Source of the DNA: Paenibacillus pinisoli
GTDB lineage: Bacteria; Bacillota; Bacilli; Paenibacillales; Paenibacillaceae
Reading direction: 5' to 3'
DNA length: 64,000 bases
Assembly (NCBI RefSeq): GCF_003605435.1
Contig: NZ_QXQB01000005.1
Span: 248,001 to 312,000 of the forward strand
Shown: positions 8,529-16,863 of the stretch, in pieces
Position numbering within the stretch: the stretch's first letter is position 1
How the letters are laid out: each line of letters begins with the position of its first letter
The notes under the pieces: generated by a model
Databases searched by the model: none
What the model was told of the DNA's origin: nothing
What the model saw: the letters and a program-made list of their open reading frames with translations, nothing else
Made by a program: the position numbers and the translations under genes

Positions 8529-9497
8529 TTATGCGCCGATGCCCGTCGAGACTCGCCCGCCGCGCTTTATAAGCTTAGCCAGCTCCGGATACGCTACCCC
8601 GGCAAGCACCAGCACAACGCCGGTCCATTGCAGCCAGGATACCTGCTCATGCAGAACGACCGAGGAAAGCAATACCGCTACAGGCAGCTCTGCTGCGCCT
8701 AGAATGCCGGCCATCCCCTCGCCGATATGCGGTACGCCATAGGCGAACAGCAGCGGCGGGATGAATGCGCCGAACAGTCCGAGCAGCGCGCCGAATAGGA
8801 ACAAGCTGCTGAACAGATCTCCGTTCCAGAGAAATTCCGGAGGGAACACGATAAAGACAAATGTCATGCCACCGGCCATCATCCATTTGCTGCGTGTAGC
8901 CGGCGGCACTTCAGGAGCCGCCTTGCCGCTGAACAGAATGAACAGCGTGTAGCTGATCGCCGCCAGGAAGCCCAGTGACAAGCCCAGCGGATGGAAGCTG
9001 CCTCCTCCGTGCTCCATAATGCCGGCGGCCAGTATTGTGCCGCCAAGCAGAATGATAAGCGTCGTCAGAATTGCCCGGTTCGGGCGCTGTCTCTGTCTGA
9101 TCGATTGCACCAGCACGCCAATCCACGTGAACTGGAACAACAGCAGAATCGCTAGCGAAGCCGGGATGTAACGAAGCGAGTGGTAATAGACCAGACCTGT
9201 AATCGCTGTAGGCAATCCCGCAGCCATCAGCAGCAGACGTGTTTTCCATGTTAATCTCTGCAGGCCTTTCTTCACCGCGCCCGCCTCTGCGCCTTTGCCT
9301 GCCGTCACGGCCAGCGCTGCTTTCTTTTGCCTGCGCTCTACAATAGACGCGAACAGCCACGACAGCAAGAAACCGATGAGCAGCTGGCTGCCAACCACTT
9401 CTCCCAGCTTGTAGCCTTGCCCGTAAGCGAGCACGACGAATGTGGACAGCACGCCGTAGCTGGCTGCGCCTGCAAATACGGATATCATGTATTTCAT
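8529..9497 (-). CDS. DMT-superfamily (EamA) transporter
   Basis: A 322-residue integral membrane protein with about ten hydrophobic helices arranged as two EamA repeats of roughly 140 residues, and a basic loop near residues 55-80 between them. The family exports amino acids, metabolites or toxic compounds; the substrate cannot be read from sequence. GGGAGAG precedes the ATG. It is the first gene after a 168-base leader that ends in a terminator (9546-9600), so expression is probably controlled by attenuation and the ligand may hint at the substrate. Confidence 0.85.
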   Translation of the reverse strand: MKYMISVFAGAASYGVLSTFVVLAYGQGYKLGEVVGSQLLIGFLLSWLFASIVERRQKKAALAVTAGKGAEAGAVKKGLQRLTWKTRLLLMAAGLPTAITGLVYYHSLRYIPASLAILLLFQFTWIGVLVQSIRQRQRPNRAILTTLIILLGGTILAAGIMEHGGGSFHPLGLSLGFLAAISYTLFILFSGKAAPEVPPATRSKWMMAGGMTFVFIVFPPEFLWNGDLFSSLFLFGALLGLFGAFIPPLLFAYGVPHIGEGMAGILGAAELPVAVLLSSVVLHEQVSWLQWTGVVLVLAGVAYPELAKLIKRGGRVSTGIGA

Positions 9498-9545
9498 GTT
9501 GTTTTCTCTCCCTTAGTAATCTATCGCAATAAACTCTCTGAACGC

Positions 9546-9600
9546 AAAAAAGCTACGGACAGCAAGGTCTGGATGTTCCAGTAGACCTGCCATTCGTAGC
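9546..9600 (-). terminator. Attenuator-like terminator upstream of the DMT gene
   Basis: On the minus strand GCTACG pairs with CGTAGC (9595-9600 with 9552-9557). An inner AGGTCT/AGACCT stem adds to it, and six T follow (9551-9546). It ends 48 bases before the DMT start codon, with no separate promoter recognised in between. Confidence 0.75.
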
Positions 9601-9713
9601 AAGGAAGTTAGGCTTCCCGTAGATACCCCCACCCTGTGCCCAAAGCCGTTATGTGGAGTTATACGAAAGGATTGCGTGTATCATAATCCGGCATTACAAG
9701 CGTAATGCGAACC
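9552..9713 (-). ncRNA. Structured leader RNA or small RNA of unknown class
   Basis: This is the predicted transcript from the promoter at 9720-9748 to the terminator, about 165 bases. It contains a 7-bp hairpin near its 5' end (GCATTAC/GTAATGC), a GGATT/AATCC stem, a G-rich block (GGGTGGGGGTATC) and a GGAAG/CTTCC hairpin before the terminator. It is not recognisable as T-box, SAM, lysine, FMN, glycine, guanidine, fluoride or 6S RNA. No protein frame fits. Confidence 0.5.
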
Positions 9714-9719
9714 TTATCT

Positions 9720-9748
9720 ATTGTGTCACCATGAAGCTTTTCTGTCAA
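9720..9748 (-). promoter_or_regulatory. Promoter of the DMT leader RNA
   Basis: On the minus strand TTGACA (9743-9748), a 17-base spacer, and CACAAT (9720-9725) preceded by TG as in an extended -10. It lies 63 bases downstream of the pyk end (9788). Confidence 0.75.
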
Positions 9749-9787
9749 GAGCCGGATGTGCATGACATCGCTTGCTGCTATGGCATG

Positions 9788-11206
9788 CTACTCCATCTGC
9801 TGAATCTGAATCAGATTCGTTGCGCCTGCCCGTCCGCTCGGAATGCCTGCGGAGATAACGAAATAATCGCCGGATTTCAGGAGCTGCGTTCGGGATGCAT
9901 TGCGTACCGTCGATTTGAACAACGCGTCGGTGGATTCCGCCCATTCGCCCTTCACCGGAACAACGCCGCGCACAAGCGTCATGCGCCGCAGCACATGATC
10001 ATGCGCCGTGACCGCAATAATCGGCGCCTTCGGACGGTACTTGGATACCATTCGTGCCGTAAAGCCGCTTTCGGTCGGCGTCAGGATCGCTTTGGCATCC
10101 AGCTGCAAGGACGAGCTGACTACCGCCTGGCTGATTACTTCTGTCGTAGACGAGGATGGTGCTGTAAGCTTGCTGCGGAACAGCTCCGTGTAGTCGATTG
10201 TCGATTCTGCGCGTTCGGCGATCATGGCCATCATGCGCACGGATTCGAGCGGATACTTGCCCGCTGCTGTCTCGCCGGAGAGCATGACCGCATCCGCGCC
10301 TTGCAGCACCGCATTGGCCACGTCGCTGACCTCTGCGCGCGTCGGCCGAGGGTTCACCTGCATCGAATCCAGCATTTGCGTAGCAACGATGACCGGCTTG
10401 CCTGCCAGATTGCATTTCTGGATCATTTCTTTCTGAATCATCGGAACGTCTTCAGCCGGAATCTCGACGCCCAAGTCGCCGCGGGCAACCATGATGCCAT
10501 CGGACACTTCGATGATGGCATCCAGATTTTCGACGCCCTCTTCATTTTCAATTTTGGAAATAATCTGAATATGACCCGCGCCTGCATCCTCCAGCAGCTG
10601 CTTCACTTGAAGCACATCCTCTGCTTTGCGGACGAACGACATCGCAATCATATCCACGCCTTCTTCCACGCCAAAGGCGATGTGCTTAATGTCACGCTCG
10701 GTTACACCTGGCAGCGTCGTGCGGATACCCGGCAGATTGACGCCCTTGCGCGGCTTAAGCGGCCCGCCGTTCAGCACGCTGCACAAAATTTCGGAATCCT
10801 CTACCGCATCTACGCAAAGCTCGATTAGGCCGTCGTCGATCAGCACTTTATCACCGGCCTTGACTACCTTCGGCATATCGGGGTAATTGACGGCCACACA
10901 GCTGCCATTGCCTGTAATCGGTCTGCTGGTCAACGTAAGCTTATCGCCCGTTTTCAGCTCGTAGCTGGATTCCTCCAATGTGCCGATCCGGATCTCAGGT
11001 CCTTTAATGTCCATCATCACTGCTACGACAGCCGATGCCGCCGATGCCGCCTCGCGGATCAAGGCGATGCGCTCGCTATGATCGCTAAGCTCGCCATGCG
11101 CCATATTCAAACGGGCAACATTCATGCCCGCATTCATCATTTCCTTCAGTATGGATATCGAATTGCTGGATGGTCCCATTGTACATACAATTTTCGTCAG
11201 ACTCAT
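9788..11206 (-). CDS. pyk: Pyruvate kinase, short form
   Basis: A 472-residue pyruvate kinase that transfers phosphate from phosphoenolpyruvate to ADP. The N-terminal TKIVCTMGPSS, the KIENEEGVENLDAI metal-binding block near residue 220 and the active-site MVARGDLGVEIP near 243 are all present. It ends after the C-terminal allosteric domain and lacks the extra PEP-utiliser-like domain that most Bacillus Pyk enzymes (about 585 residues) carry, so it may be a second isoenzyme. The ATG at 11206 is chosen over an upstream start (11266) because GGAGGG lies 9 bases before it and the catalytic barrel begins there. Confidence 0.93.
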   Translation of the reverse strand: MSLTKIVCTMGPSSNSISILKEMMNAGMNVARLNMAHGELSDHSERIALIREAASAASAVVAVMMDIKGPEIRIGTLEESSYELKTGDKLTLTSRPITGNGSCVAVNYPDMPKVVKAGDKVLIDDGLIELCVDAVEDSEILCSVLNGGPLKPRKGVNLPGIRTTLPGVTERDIKHIAFGVEEGVDMIAMSFVRKAEDVLQVKQLLEDAGAGHIQIISKIENEEGVENLDAIIEVSDGIMVARGDLGVEIPAEDVPMIQKEMIQKCNLAGKPVIVATQMLDSMQVNPRPTRAEVSDVANAVLQGADAVMLSGETAAGKYPLESVRMMAMIAERAESTIDYTELFRSKLTAPSSSTTEVISQAVVSSSLQLDAKAILTPTESGFTARMVSKYRPKAPIIAVTAHDHVLRRMTLVRGVVPVKGEWAESTDALFKSTVRNASRTQLLKSGDYFVISAGIPSGRAGATNLIQIQQME

Positions 11207-11270
11207 GTCGTCATCCCTCCATCTTTGGCTTTGTCCATTGTAGAGGAAAAAGAAGACAACGTACATGCAC

Positions 11271-11300
11271 TATAGTATGATGGTTTTATTATAGTATGAT
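11271..11300. repeat. Direct repeat in the pyk/araC divergent region
   Basis: TATAGTATGAT occurs at 11271-11281 and again at 11290-11300, 19 bases apart (about two helical turns), just before the AraC-type gene. It may be an operator for that regulator or contain overlapping -10 elements. Confidence 0.4.
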
Positions 11301-11312
11301 TCGAGGTGTCGT

Positions 11313-12095
11313 ATGCTGTCGTTCGAAGGAATGCGTCAACATCAAGGCATGAACTGGTATGCAGAGCGCCCTGCCGGGGAGAACTATGCCGTTCTAATCG
11401 CGATGACATATGGAAAATGCGTCTATTGGATTAATGGGGAAAAGCTCCTGCTGGAGAAGGGCGACTTTATGTTCATCTCCCCCGGTGCGGCTTATTACGG
11501 CAAAAGCGTGCCGACTGTATTTCATGAGCAATTTGTATTGACCTTTCGCTTGGAGAAGTCTGCTCTCGATGGGCCATTATCCAGCTCGTTCCCCTTCATC
11601 AAGGCCAAAGCCGGATGCTACGATATGGTCATGGAGAGGCTGCGGACCGTATGGAGCGAATGGCAAGAAGGCTTGCCGTATATTCAGCTTCGGGCAGCCG
11701 CACTCACATTGGAGGCTCTAGCGTTATGGAGCCGAGAGCTGGTCCGAGGTGAACAGACTGCCGTATCGCAGCACCATACCGAGCGGATGAAAGCCTATCT
11801 GCAAGATCATTACCGCGGCAAGGTGACCAAGGAACACCTCGGCGAATGCATCGGCAGATCGCCGAATCATGCCGCAACCTTGTTCCGGCAGGTGACGGGA
11901 CAGACCATCAGCGAATATGTGCATAGCCTCCGCATGCGCACGGCCGTCTATATGCTGACGGAATCGCTGCTCACCGTATCGGAAATTTCCGATTACTTGG
12001 GCTATTCCGACGTCACCTACTTCCAGCGCGTCTTCAAGCGCTCGCTGGGACACTCCCCTTCGGCATATTTAAAAGAGCGCCGCCAGCACGTATAA
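11313..12095 (+). CDS. AraC-family transcriptional regulator
   Basis: A 260-residue regulator. An N-terminal cupin-like sensor (residues about 15-75, with the DFMFISPG strand) is followed by a C-terminal pair of helix-turn-helix motifs (residues about 160-255, ending YSDVTYFQRVFKRSLGHSP, the family signature). The effector is unknown. It lies 50 bases upstream of, and on the same strand as, the molybdopterin oxidoreductase, so that gene is a likely target. A weak GAGG site precedes the ATG. Confidence 0.88.
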   Translation: MLSFEGMRQHQGMNWYAERPAGENYAVLIAMTYGKCVYWINGEKLLLEKGDFMFISPGAAYYGKSVPTVFHEQFVLTFRLEKSALDGPLSSSFPFIKAKAGCYDMVMERLRTVWSEWQEGLPYIQLRAAALTLEALALWSRELVRGEQTAVSQHHTERMKAYLQDHYRGKVTKEHLGECIGRSPNHAATLFRQVTGQTISEYVHSLRMRTAVYMLTESLLTVSEISDYLGYSDVTYFQRVFKRSLGHSPSAYLKERRQHV

Positions 12096-12145
12096 TGAAC
12101 AGATAGACTATTTAAGACTTAACAAGATTTCGGAGTGATTCTACT

Positions 12146-14206
12146 ATGACTGCTTTCACAGATAACGGCGTCGTACGTTCCGTCTGTCCGTTCGACTGTC
12201 CCGATACATGCGGCCTTCATGTCACGCTTCAGGACGGGCGGGTAATCGGCGTTACAGGCGATCCCGATCACCCCGTTACGCGCGGAGCGATATGCAACAA
12301 AGTGAGACAATTGCCAGACCGGGTCCACCATCCCGACCGGCTGCTGTACCCTATGCGAAGAACCGGCCCGAAAGGATCACAGCAATTTGAGCGGATCAGC
12401 TGGGATGAAGCCTACGAGGAAATTGCCCGCCGAATGGCTTCCGTTCGAGATGAATACGGCGCCGAAGCCATATTGCCCTACAGCTTCTATGGCAATATGG
12501 GCGTGTTGAATGCCGAGGGCATGGACCGCCGTTTCTTCCACCGTCTTGGCGCGAGCAAGCTGGACCGTACGATCTGCAATGCTGCCGGCTCCAAGGGCTA
12601 CAGCTACACGATGGGCGGCTCCATCGGCATTGATCCTGAGGAGACCGTGCATACAAAGCTGTTCCTCATCTGGGGAGCCAATCTGGTCTCAACCAACATG
12701 CATCAGACCATGCTCGCTACGGAGGCCCGCAAGAAGGGAGCCCGCATCATTCATATCGACGTGCACCGCAACCGCACCTCCTCCTGGGCGGACGAATTTA
12801 TTCTGCTCCGCCCAGGCAGCGACGGCGCGCTGGCGCTCGGCATGATGCATATCCTTATTCGCGACGGATATGTGAATGATGAATTTGTTAAGCAGAATAC
12901 GGTCGGTTATGAGGAACTGAAGCTTGAAGCCGCCAAATATCCCCCTGCGGTGGCTGCGGAACTTACCGGCATTCCGGTCGAGAAGATCGAGGAACTGGCC
13001 ACCGCCTACGGGACAACCACCCCATCTTTTATCCGCATCGGGAATGGGCTGCAGCATCATGACAATGGCGGCATGATCGTCCGCACCATCGCCTGCCTCC
13101 CTGCTCTGACGGGGCAATGGGCCGAAATCGGCGGCGGCGCCATGAAGGGCAACAGCTGGTACTCCCGGATTAACAATGCCGCCATCGAGCGTGAAGATCT
13201 GCTGCCCGATCCGGATGTGCGGACCGTCAATATGAATCAGCTAGGCGACGCGCTGACTTCGCTCGAGCCTGCTGTCCGCATGCTGTTTGTCTACAACAGC
13301 AATCCTGCTATTGTAGCGCCGGACCAGAGCAAAGTAAGAGAAGGGTTGATGAGGGAGGATCTGTTCACGGTCGTTCACGATTTGTTCCTGACCGACACAT
13401 GCAAATACGCGGATATCGTACTTCCTGCAACCGCCCATCTTGAGAATTTGGACCTTTATTCCTCTTATTGGCATCATTACGTCCAAATTAGCAAGCCGAT
13501 CAAGCCGCCTGCGGGCGAAAGCAAATCCAACTTTACGCTCTTCAAGGAATTGGCTCTGCGCATAGGCTTCGAGCCGGAGCTGTTCGACCTGTCCGAAGAG
13601 GATATGATTCGCATCGCGCTGGACAGCAGACACAATCCGCTGCTGAAGGATATCACCTTCGAGGCATTAATGGAGCATGATTGGATGAAAGCAAGCGATG
13701 GCACCCGCTATCCGAAGACGGACTCCTTGCCGACGCCAAGCGGGAAGATTGAGCTATATTCCGAGTCGATGCGCGGAGCAGGATTGCCGCCGGTAGCGAC
13801 CTATACGCCGCTTGCCGAGCCGGAGAAGTATCCGTTTCTGCTGACGACCGGGCCTAACCACAGCTATATTAATTCCACATTCGCCAATCAGGCGAAGCTC
13901 CAGAAGCTGGAGAAGAAGCCGGTTCTCCATATGCATGCAGATGATGCGGAGAGATTGGAGCTAGTTGACGGAGAGCGCGTGCTGGTCCGTAATGACCGCG
14001 GCGAGGTTCGGCTAACGTTAAAGGTTGGCGGAGATGTGCTTCCAGGCGTGCTGGTCACGCAAGGCCTCTGGTGGGATGATGAAGCGGAGGGCTTCAGCGC
14101 AGTGAACGCCCTCACGCCGCAGCGACTCGCCGACATGGGCGGCGGAGCTACCTTCTTCTCCAACCGCGTAGAAGTCGTCAAGCTGCCAGCTGCTGATGCC
14201 AATTAG
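12146..14206 (+). CDS. Molybdopterin-dependent oxidoreductase, single-subunit
   Basis: A 686-residue enzyme of the formate dehydrogenase/DMSO reductase family. An N-terminal Fe-S segment (Cys14, Cys18, Cys22, Cys50, spacing C-x3-C-x3-C-x27-C) is followed by the molybdopterin domain and a C-terminal dinucleotide-binding domain (PFLLTTGPNHSYINSTF near residue 570). No iron-sulfur or membrane partner subunit is adjacent, which fits the single-subunit anaerobic dehydrogenase-like group common in Bacillales, whose substrate is unknown. The CGGAGTG site supports the start. It is probably co-regulated with the AraC gene before it. Confidence 0.85.
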   Translation: MTAFTDNGVVRSVCPFDCPDTCGLHVTLQDGRVIGVTGDPDHPVTRGAICNKVRQLPDRVHHPDRLLYPMRRTGPKGSQQFERISWDEAYEEIARRMASVRDEYGAEAILPYSFYGNMGVLNAEGMDRRFFHRLGASKLDRTICNAAGSKGYSYTMGGSIGIDPEETVHTKLFLIWGANLVSTNMHQTMLATEARKKGARIIHIDVHRNRTSSWADEFILLRPGSDGALALGMMHILIRDGYVNDEFVKQNTVGYEELKLEAAKYPPAVAAELTGIPVEKIEELATAYGTTTPSFIRIGNGLQHHDNGGMIVRTIACLPALTGQWAEIGGGAMKGNSWYSRINNAAIEREDLLPDPDVRTVNMNQLGDALTSLEPAVRMLFVYNSNPAIVAPDQSKVREGLMREDLFTVVHDLFLTDTCKYADIVLPATAHLENLDLYSSYWHHYVQISKPIKPPAGESKSNFTLFKELALRIGFEPELFDLSEEDMIRIALDSRHNPLLKDITFEALMEHDWMKASDGTRYPKTDSLPTPSGKIELYSESMRGAGLPPVATYTPLAEPEKYPFLLTTGPNHSYINSTFANQAKLQKLEKKPVLHMHADDAERLELVDGERVLVRNDRGEVRLTLKVGGDVLPGVLVTQGLWWDDEAEGFSAVNALTPQRLADMGGGATFFSNRVEVVKLPAADAN

Positions 14207-14275
14207 AACGATTGGCAGACCAATCTACAGCATTAGCGAGGAGTCTTGAGCTGATTAGGCGAAATAACGGTGCAA

Positions 14276-14524
14276 CGCTGCGAAATTCGTTGTAGTAACG
14301 CCACGCGGTGTTATACGCGCTAAGCGGGTGAAATTACGCAAATAGCGGTGTGTAGCACCGTTACAGGCTCGGAATCGCTGAAAATTTCGATGTAGCAAGG
14401 CCACACGCTGTTAGACGCGCTAAACGGGCGAAATTACGCAAATAGCGGTGTGTAGCACCGTTACAGGCTCAGAGTCGCTGCGAAATTCGTTGTAGTAACG
14501 CCACACGATGCTATTCGCGACAAT
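14276..14524. repeat. Tandem repeat, exact 100-bp period, 2.5 copies
   Basis: Units begin at CGCTG at 14276, 14376 and 14476. The first two share a long identical core (GAAATTACGCAAATAGCGG onward through the CACCGTTACAGGCTC block). The third copy breaks off at about 14524 before the terminator. Copies differ by scattered substitutions but no length changes. Confidence 0.85.
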
Positions 14525-14529
14525 AGAAC

Positions 14530-14569
14530 GGGGCTGTCCCAAAGTCATTGACGACTTAGGGACAGCCCC
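14530..14569. terminator. Bidirectional terminator
   Basis: An 11-bp GGGGCTGTCCC stem (14530-14540 with 14559-14569) extended by an inner AAGTC/GACTT pairing. It sits between the convergent oxidoreductase and dehydrogenase genes. Confidence 0.75.
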
Positions 14570-14613
14570 TTCTTGTGTAGAACCCATGGCATGCCGCCGA
14601 TCCGATCTCCAGA

Positions 14614-15585
14614 TCAGTTCTTGAACTCCGGAACGCGATGAGGCGGCTCCTCCCCTTGCAGCGCTGCCACAAGATTGCGCGCAGCCAGCATGGCCATGTC
14701 CTCTCTCGTCTTCGTTGTAGCCGAGCCGATATGCGGCAGCAACAACGCGTTAGGGAGCGCGAGCAGCGGATGCTCGGCAGGCAGAGGCTCCTGCTGGTAG
14801 ACATCCAGGCCGGCAGCTCTGATCGTCCCCTTCTGCAGCGCTTCAATCAACGCTTCTTCATCGATCGTAGCTCCCCGAGAGGCGTTGATGAAGATAGCGG
14901 AAGGCTTCATCAAGCCGAACTCCCGCTTGCCTATTAATCCTTTTGTCTCATTCGTTAACGGCGCCAGCAGCACGACATAATCCGAAGCGGATAGCAGCTC
15001 GTCGAGTGCCATGTAGGCCGCGCCATATTTCGCTTCGGCCTCCGGCTTGCGGCTGCGGTTATGATAGTTCACCTTCATCCCGAAGCCCAGCGCGGCTCTG
15101 CGGGCAACCGCCTCGCCGATGCGGCCCATGCCGATGATTCCGAGCGAGGCGGAATGGACATCGATGCCGAACAAATTGTCGCCGTCTCCCCGCTTCCAGA
15201 GTCCGTCCCGGACATAGCGGTCGAGCTCCGCCACTCGGCGGGCGCTGCCCAGCATAAGCGCGAATACAAGATCGGCCACTGTCTCATCCAGCACCTCCGG
15301 CGTATGCGTCCCCGTGACGCCATGTCGCTTCATGGCGCCGATATCGAAGTGATTGTAGCCTACGCTGATTGTGCTTACGACTTTGAGCTTCGGCGCTGCC
15401 GCCAGCAGCTCATCGTCAATGCGCCTTCCGCTAGTCAAATAACCCTCCGCTGCCGCCAGTCGCTTGTGAAGCTCTCCTCTAGGCACGGTATCCTCTTCCG
15501 TCCAGGCATCAACCGTGCAATGCTCACGCAAATAACTCATGACAGCATCCGGAATGGCGCGATCTACAAATATAGTCGGTTTCAT
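14614..15585 (-). CDS. D-2-hydroxyacid dehydrogenase (glyoxylate/hydroxypyruvate type)
   Basis: A 323-residue NAD(P)-dependent dehydrogenase that reduces 2-keto acids to D-2-hydroxy acids. The nucleotide-binding GxGxxG (LGIIGMGRIGEAVA) lies near residue 150. The catalytic triad is visible as Arg in NASRGATIDEEAL, Glu in QQEPLP, and His in LLPHIGSAT. Length and motifs fit glyoxylate reductase or a related enzyme; the exact substrate is not determinable. An AGAGGAG site lies 8 bases before the ATG. Confidence 0.9.
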   Translation of the reverse strand: MKPTIFVDRAIPDAVMSYLREHCTVDAWTEEDTVPRGELHKRLAAAEGYLTSGRRIDDELLAAAPKLKVVSTISVGYNHFDIGAMKRHGVTGTHTPEVLDETVADLVFALMLGSARRVAELDRYVRDGLWKRGDGDNLFGIDVHSASLGIIGMGRIGEAVARRAALGFGMKVNYHNRSRKPEAEAKYGAAYMALDELLSASDYVVLLAPLTNETKGLIGKREFGLMKPSAIFINASRGATIDEEALIEALQKGTIRAAGLDVYQQEPLPAEHPLLALPNALLLPHIGSATTKTREDMAMLAARNLVAALQGEEPPHRVPEFKN

Positions 15586-15606
15586 GTATGTGCTCCTCTC
15601 TAGTTG

Positions 15607-16782
15607 CTACGGCACGGCAAGCGGCGTATAGCCAGTCTCTGCCACAAGCTTCTGTCCTTGCTCCGACCGTATCCAATTTATCAAGGATTCGACATGAGGA
15701 TTGCTTGTTCCTGCCGTGATGGCATAGAACGGGCTGCTAAGCGGATAAGCTCCATTTGCGATCGTCTCTCTGGATGGATAGACGCCATCTATCGAAAGCA
15801 GCTTGATATCGCCGTTCCCTACCATTTCCGTCGCATAATACAGGAAAGTAAAACCAAGCGCATTCGGATAATTGCGATAGTCTGCCGTGCGCTGGATCAT
15901 GCCGCCCATACCAGCTGGCACATCATCTCTAGGCGCAGCAGCCAGGCTCCTTCCTTTCATGATCCGCTGAAGCGCCGACTGGCTGCCGCTGCCCTCCGGT
16001 CGCTGGAACGCCTTGATCGGGGCAGGCTTGCCGCCAAGTTCTTCCCAATTGGTCAGGTCTCCCGCATAGATATCCTGTATCTGCTCCATCGTAATCCCGC
16101 TAACCGGATTGTCAGCATGCGTAAAAAACACAAATGCCTCCTGGCCGATCGGCGTCAGCTTCAATTGCACGCCGGCTGCCAGCGCATCTCCCCTCTGCCG
16201 CTCTGAGGGCTCAGCTGCAAAAATAAGATCCGCTTCCCCCGAAATCAGACTGTCGTACGCCTGGCTCGTCTTGGTGGAGCGCACTTCGCTGCGGAGATGA
16301 TCGTATTCTTTCTCTGGGTACACGGCCATCGCGAATGCCGAATATAGCGGGTACAGCGCCGTAGCCCCATCCATGATAGGCAGCTCGTCTTCAATTCTGA
16401 GCGTCGGCGTCTCATTCAGCACCACGGCCTTGGAGCCGCGCACGAACGGCTCATAAGCGGCGAGATCCACTTCGCTTTCCGCAACTTGGGGAATGCTGTC
16501 GTGATACAAGCGGTTCATCTCATAGCCGAATATGACAGCGGCAATTATAAGCAGCACTCCCGCCATGCAGCTCCAATAAACTTTGCGCCTCAGCCATTGC
16601 CCCAGACCGAGGACCAGCATGACCGACAGCACTGCGCATATGCTAATGATCGTCCAAATATAAAACAAACCGGCGCCTGACAACACAGCAAAGATAAAAA
16701 CAAAAAAGCCGGCGATCCAGATGAGCGGCACAAAAACCAGCCCCGTCAGCACCCTCGACCAGAATGATTCTTTTGCAGCCAA
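15607..16782 (-). CDS. Membrane-anchored PstS-like substrate-binding protein
   Basis: A 391-residue protein with about three N-terminal hydrophobic helices (residues 12-90) followed by an extracellular PstS-like binding domain. SGEADLIFAAEPS, the ITMEQIQDIYAGDLTNWEELGG block and an SGSQSALQRIM anion-binding loop are typical of phosphate-type binding proteins. No Pst permease genes are adjacent, so it may sense rather than transport. The start is TTG; an in-frame stop directly upstream excludes an earlier start, but the GAGGGG ribosome site is unusually close (2-3 bases). Confidence 0.8.
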   Translation of the reverse strand: MAAKESFWSRVLTGLVFVPLIWIAGFFVFIFAVLSGAGLFYIWTIISICAVLSVMLVLGLGQWLRRKVYWSCMAGVLLIIAAVIFGYEMNRLYHDSIPQVAESEVDLAAYEPFVRGSKAVVLNETPTLRIEDELPIMDGATALYPLYSAFAMAVYPEKEYDHLRSEVRSTKTSQAYDSLISGEADLIFAAEPSERQRGDALAAGVQLKLTPIGQEAFVFFTHADNPVSGITMEQIQDIYAGDLTNWEELGGKPAPIKAFQRPEGSGSQSALQRIMKGRSLAAAPRDDVPAGMGGMIQRTADYRNYPNALGFTFLYYATEMVGNGDIKLLSIDGVYPSRETIANGAYPLSSPFYAITAGTSNPHVESLINWIRSEQGQKLVAETGYTPLAVP

Positions 16783-16863
16783 ATCCCCTCACCCATCCCC
16801 TCATAGCTATTTTTTCTTTTTCTATCTATCCACTATAAGGAAATATTTAGATGCGGAACAGTA

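Larger units (their letters stand above)
14207..14613. other. Intergenic stretch with tandem repeat and terminator
   Basis: About 400 bp between convergent genes. It holds an array with a 100-bp period (14276-14524) and a strong terminator (14530-14569). No credible protein frame is present. Confidence 0.7.

Noticed and set aside
9546..9720. T-box or 6S RNA reading of the DMT leader
   Set aside because: GGGTGG is present but the rest of the T-box core (TACCGCG) is not, and the 5' and 3' ends do not pair as 6S would.
9653..10828. 391-codon plus-strand frame antisense to pyk
   Set aside because: A long antisense shadow typical of GC-biased third codon positions; it covers the promoter and RNA leader on the opposite strand.
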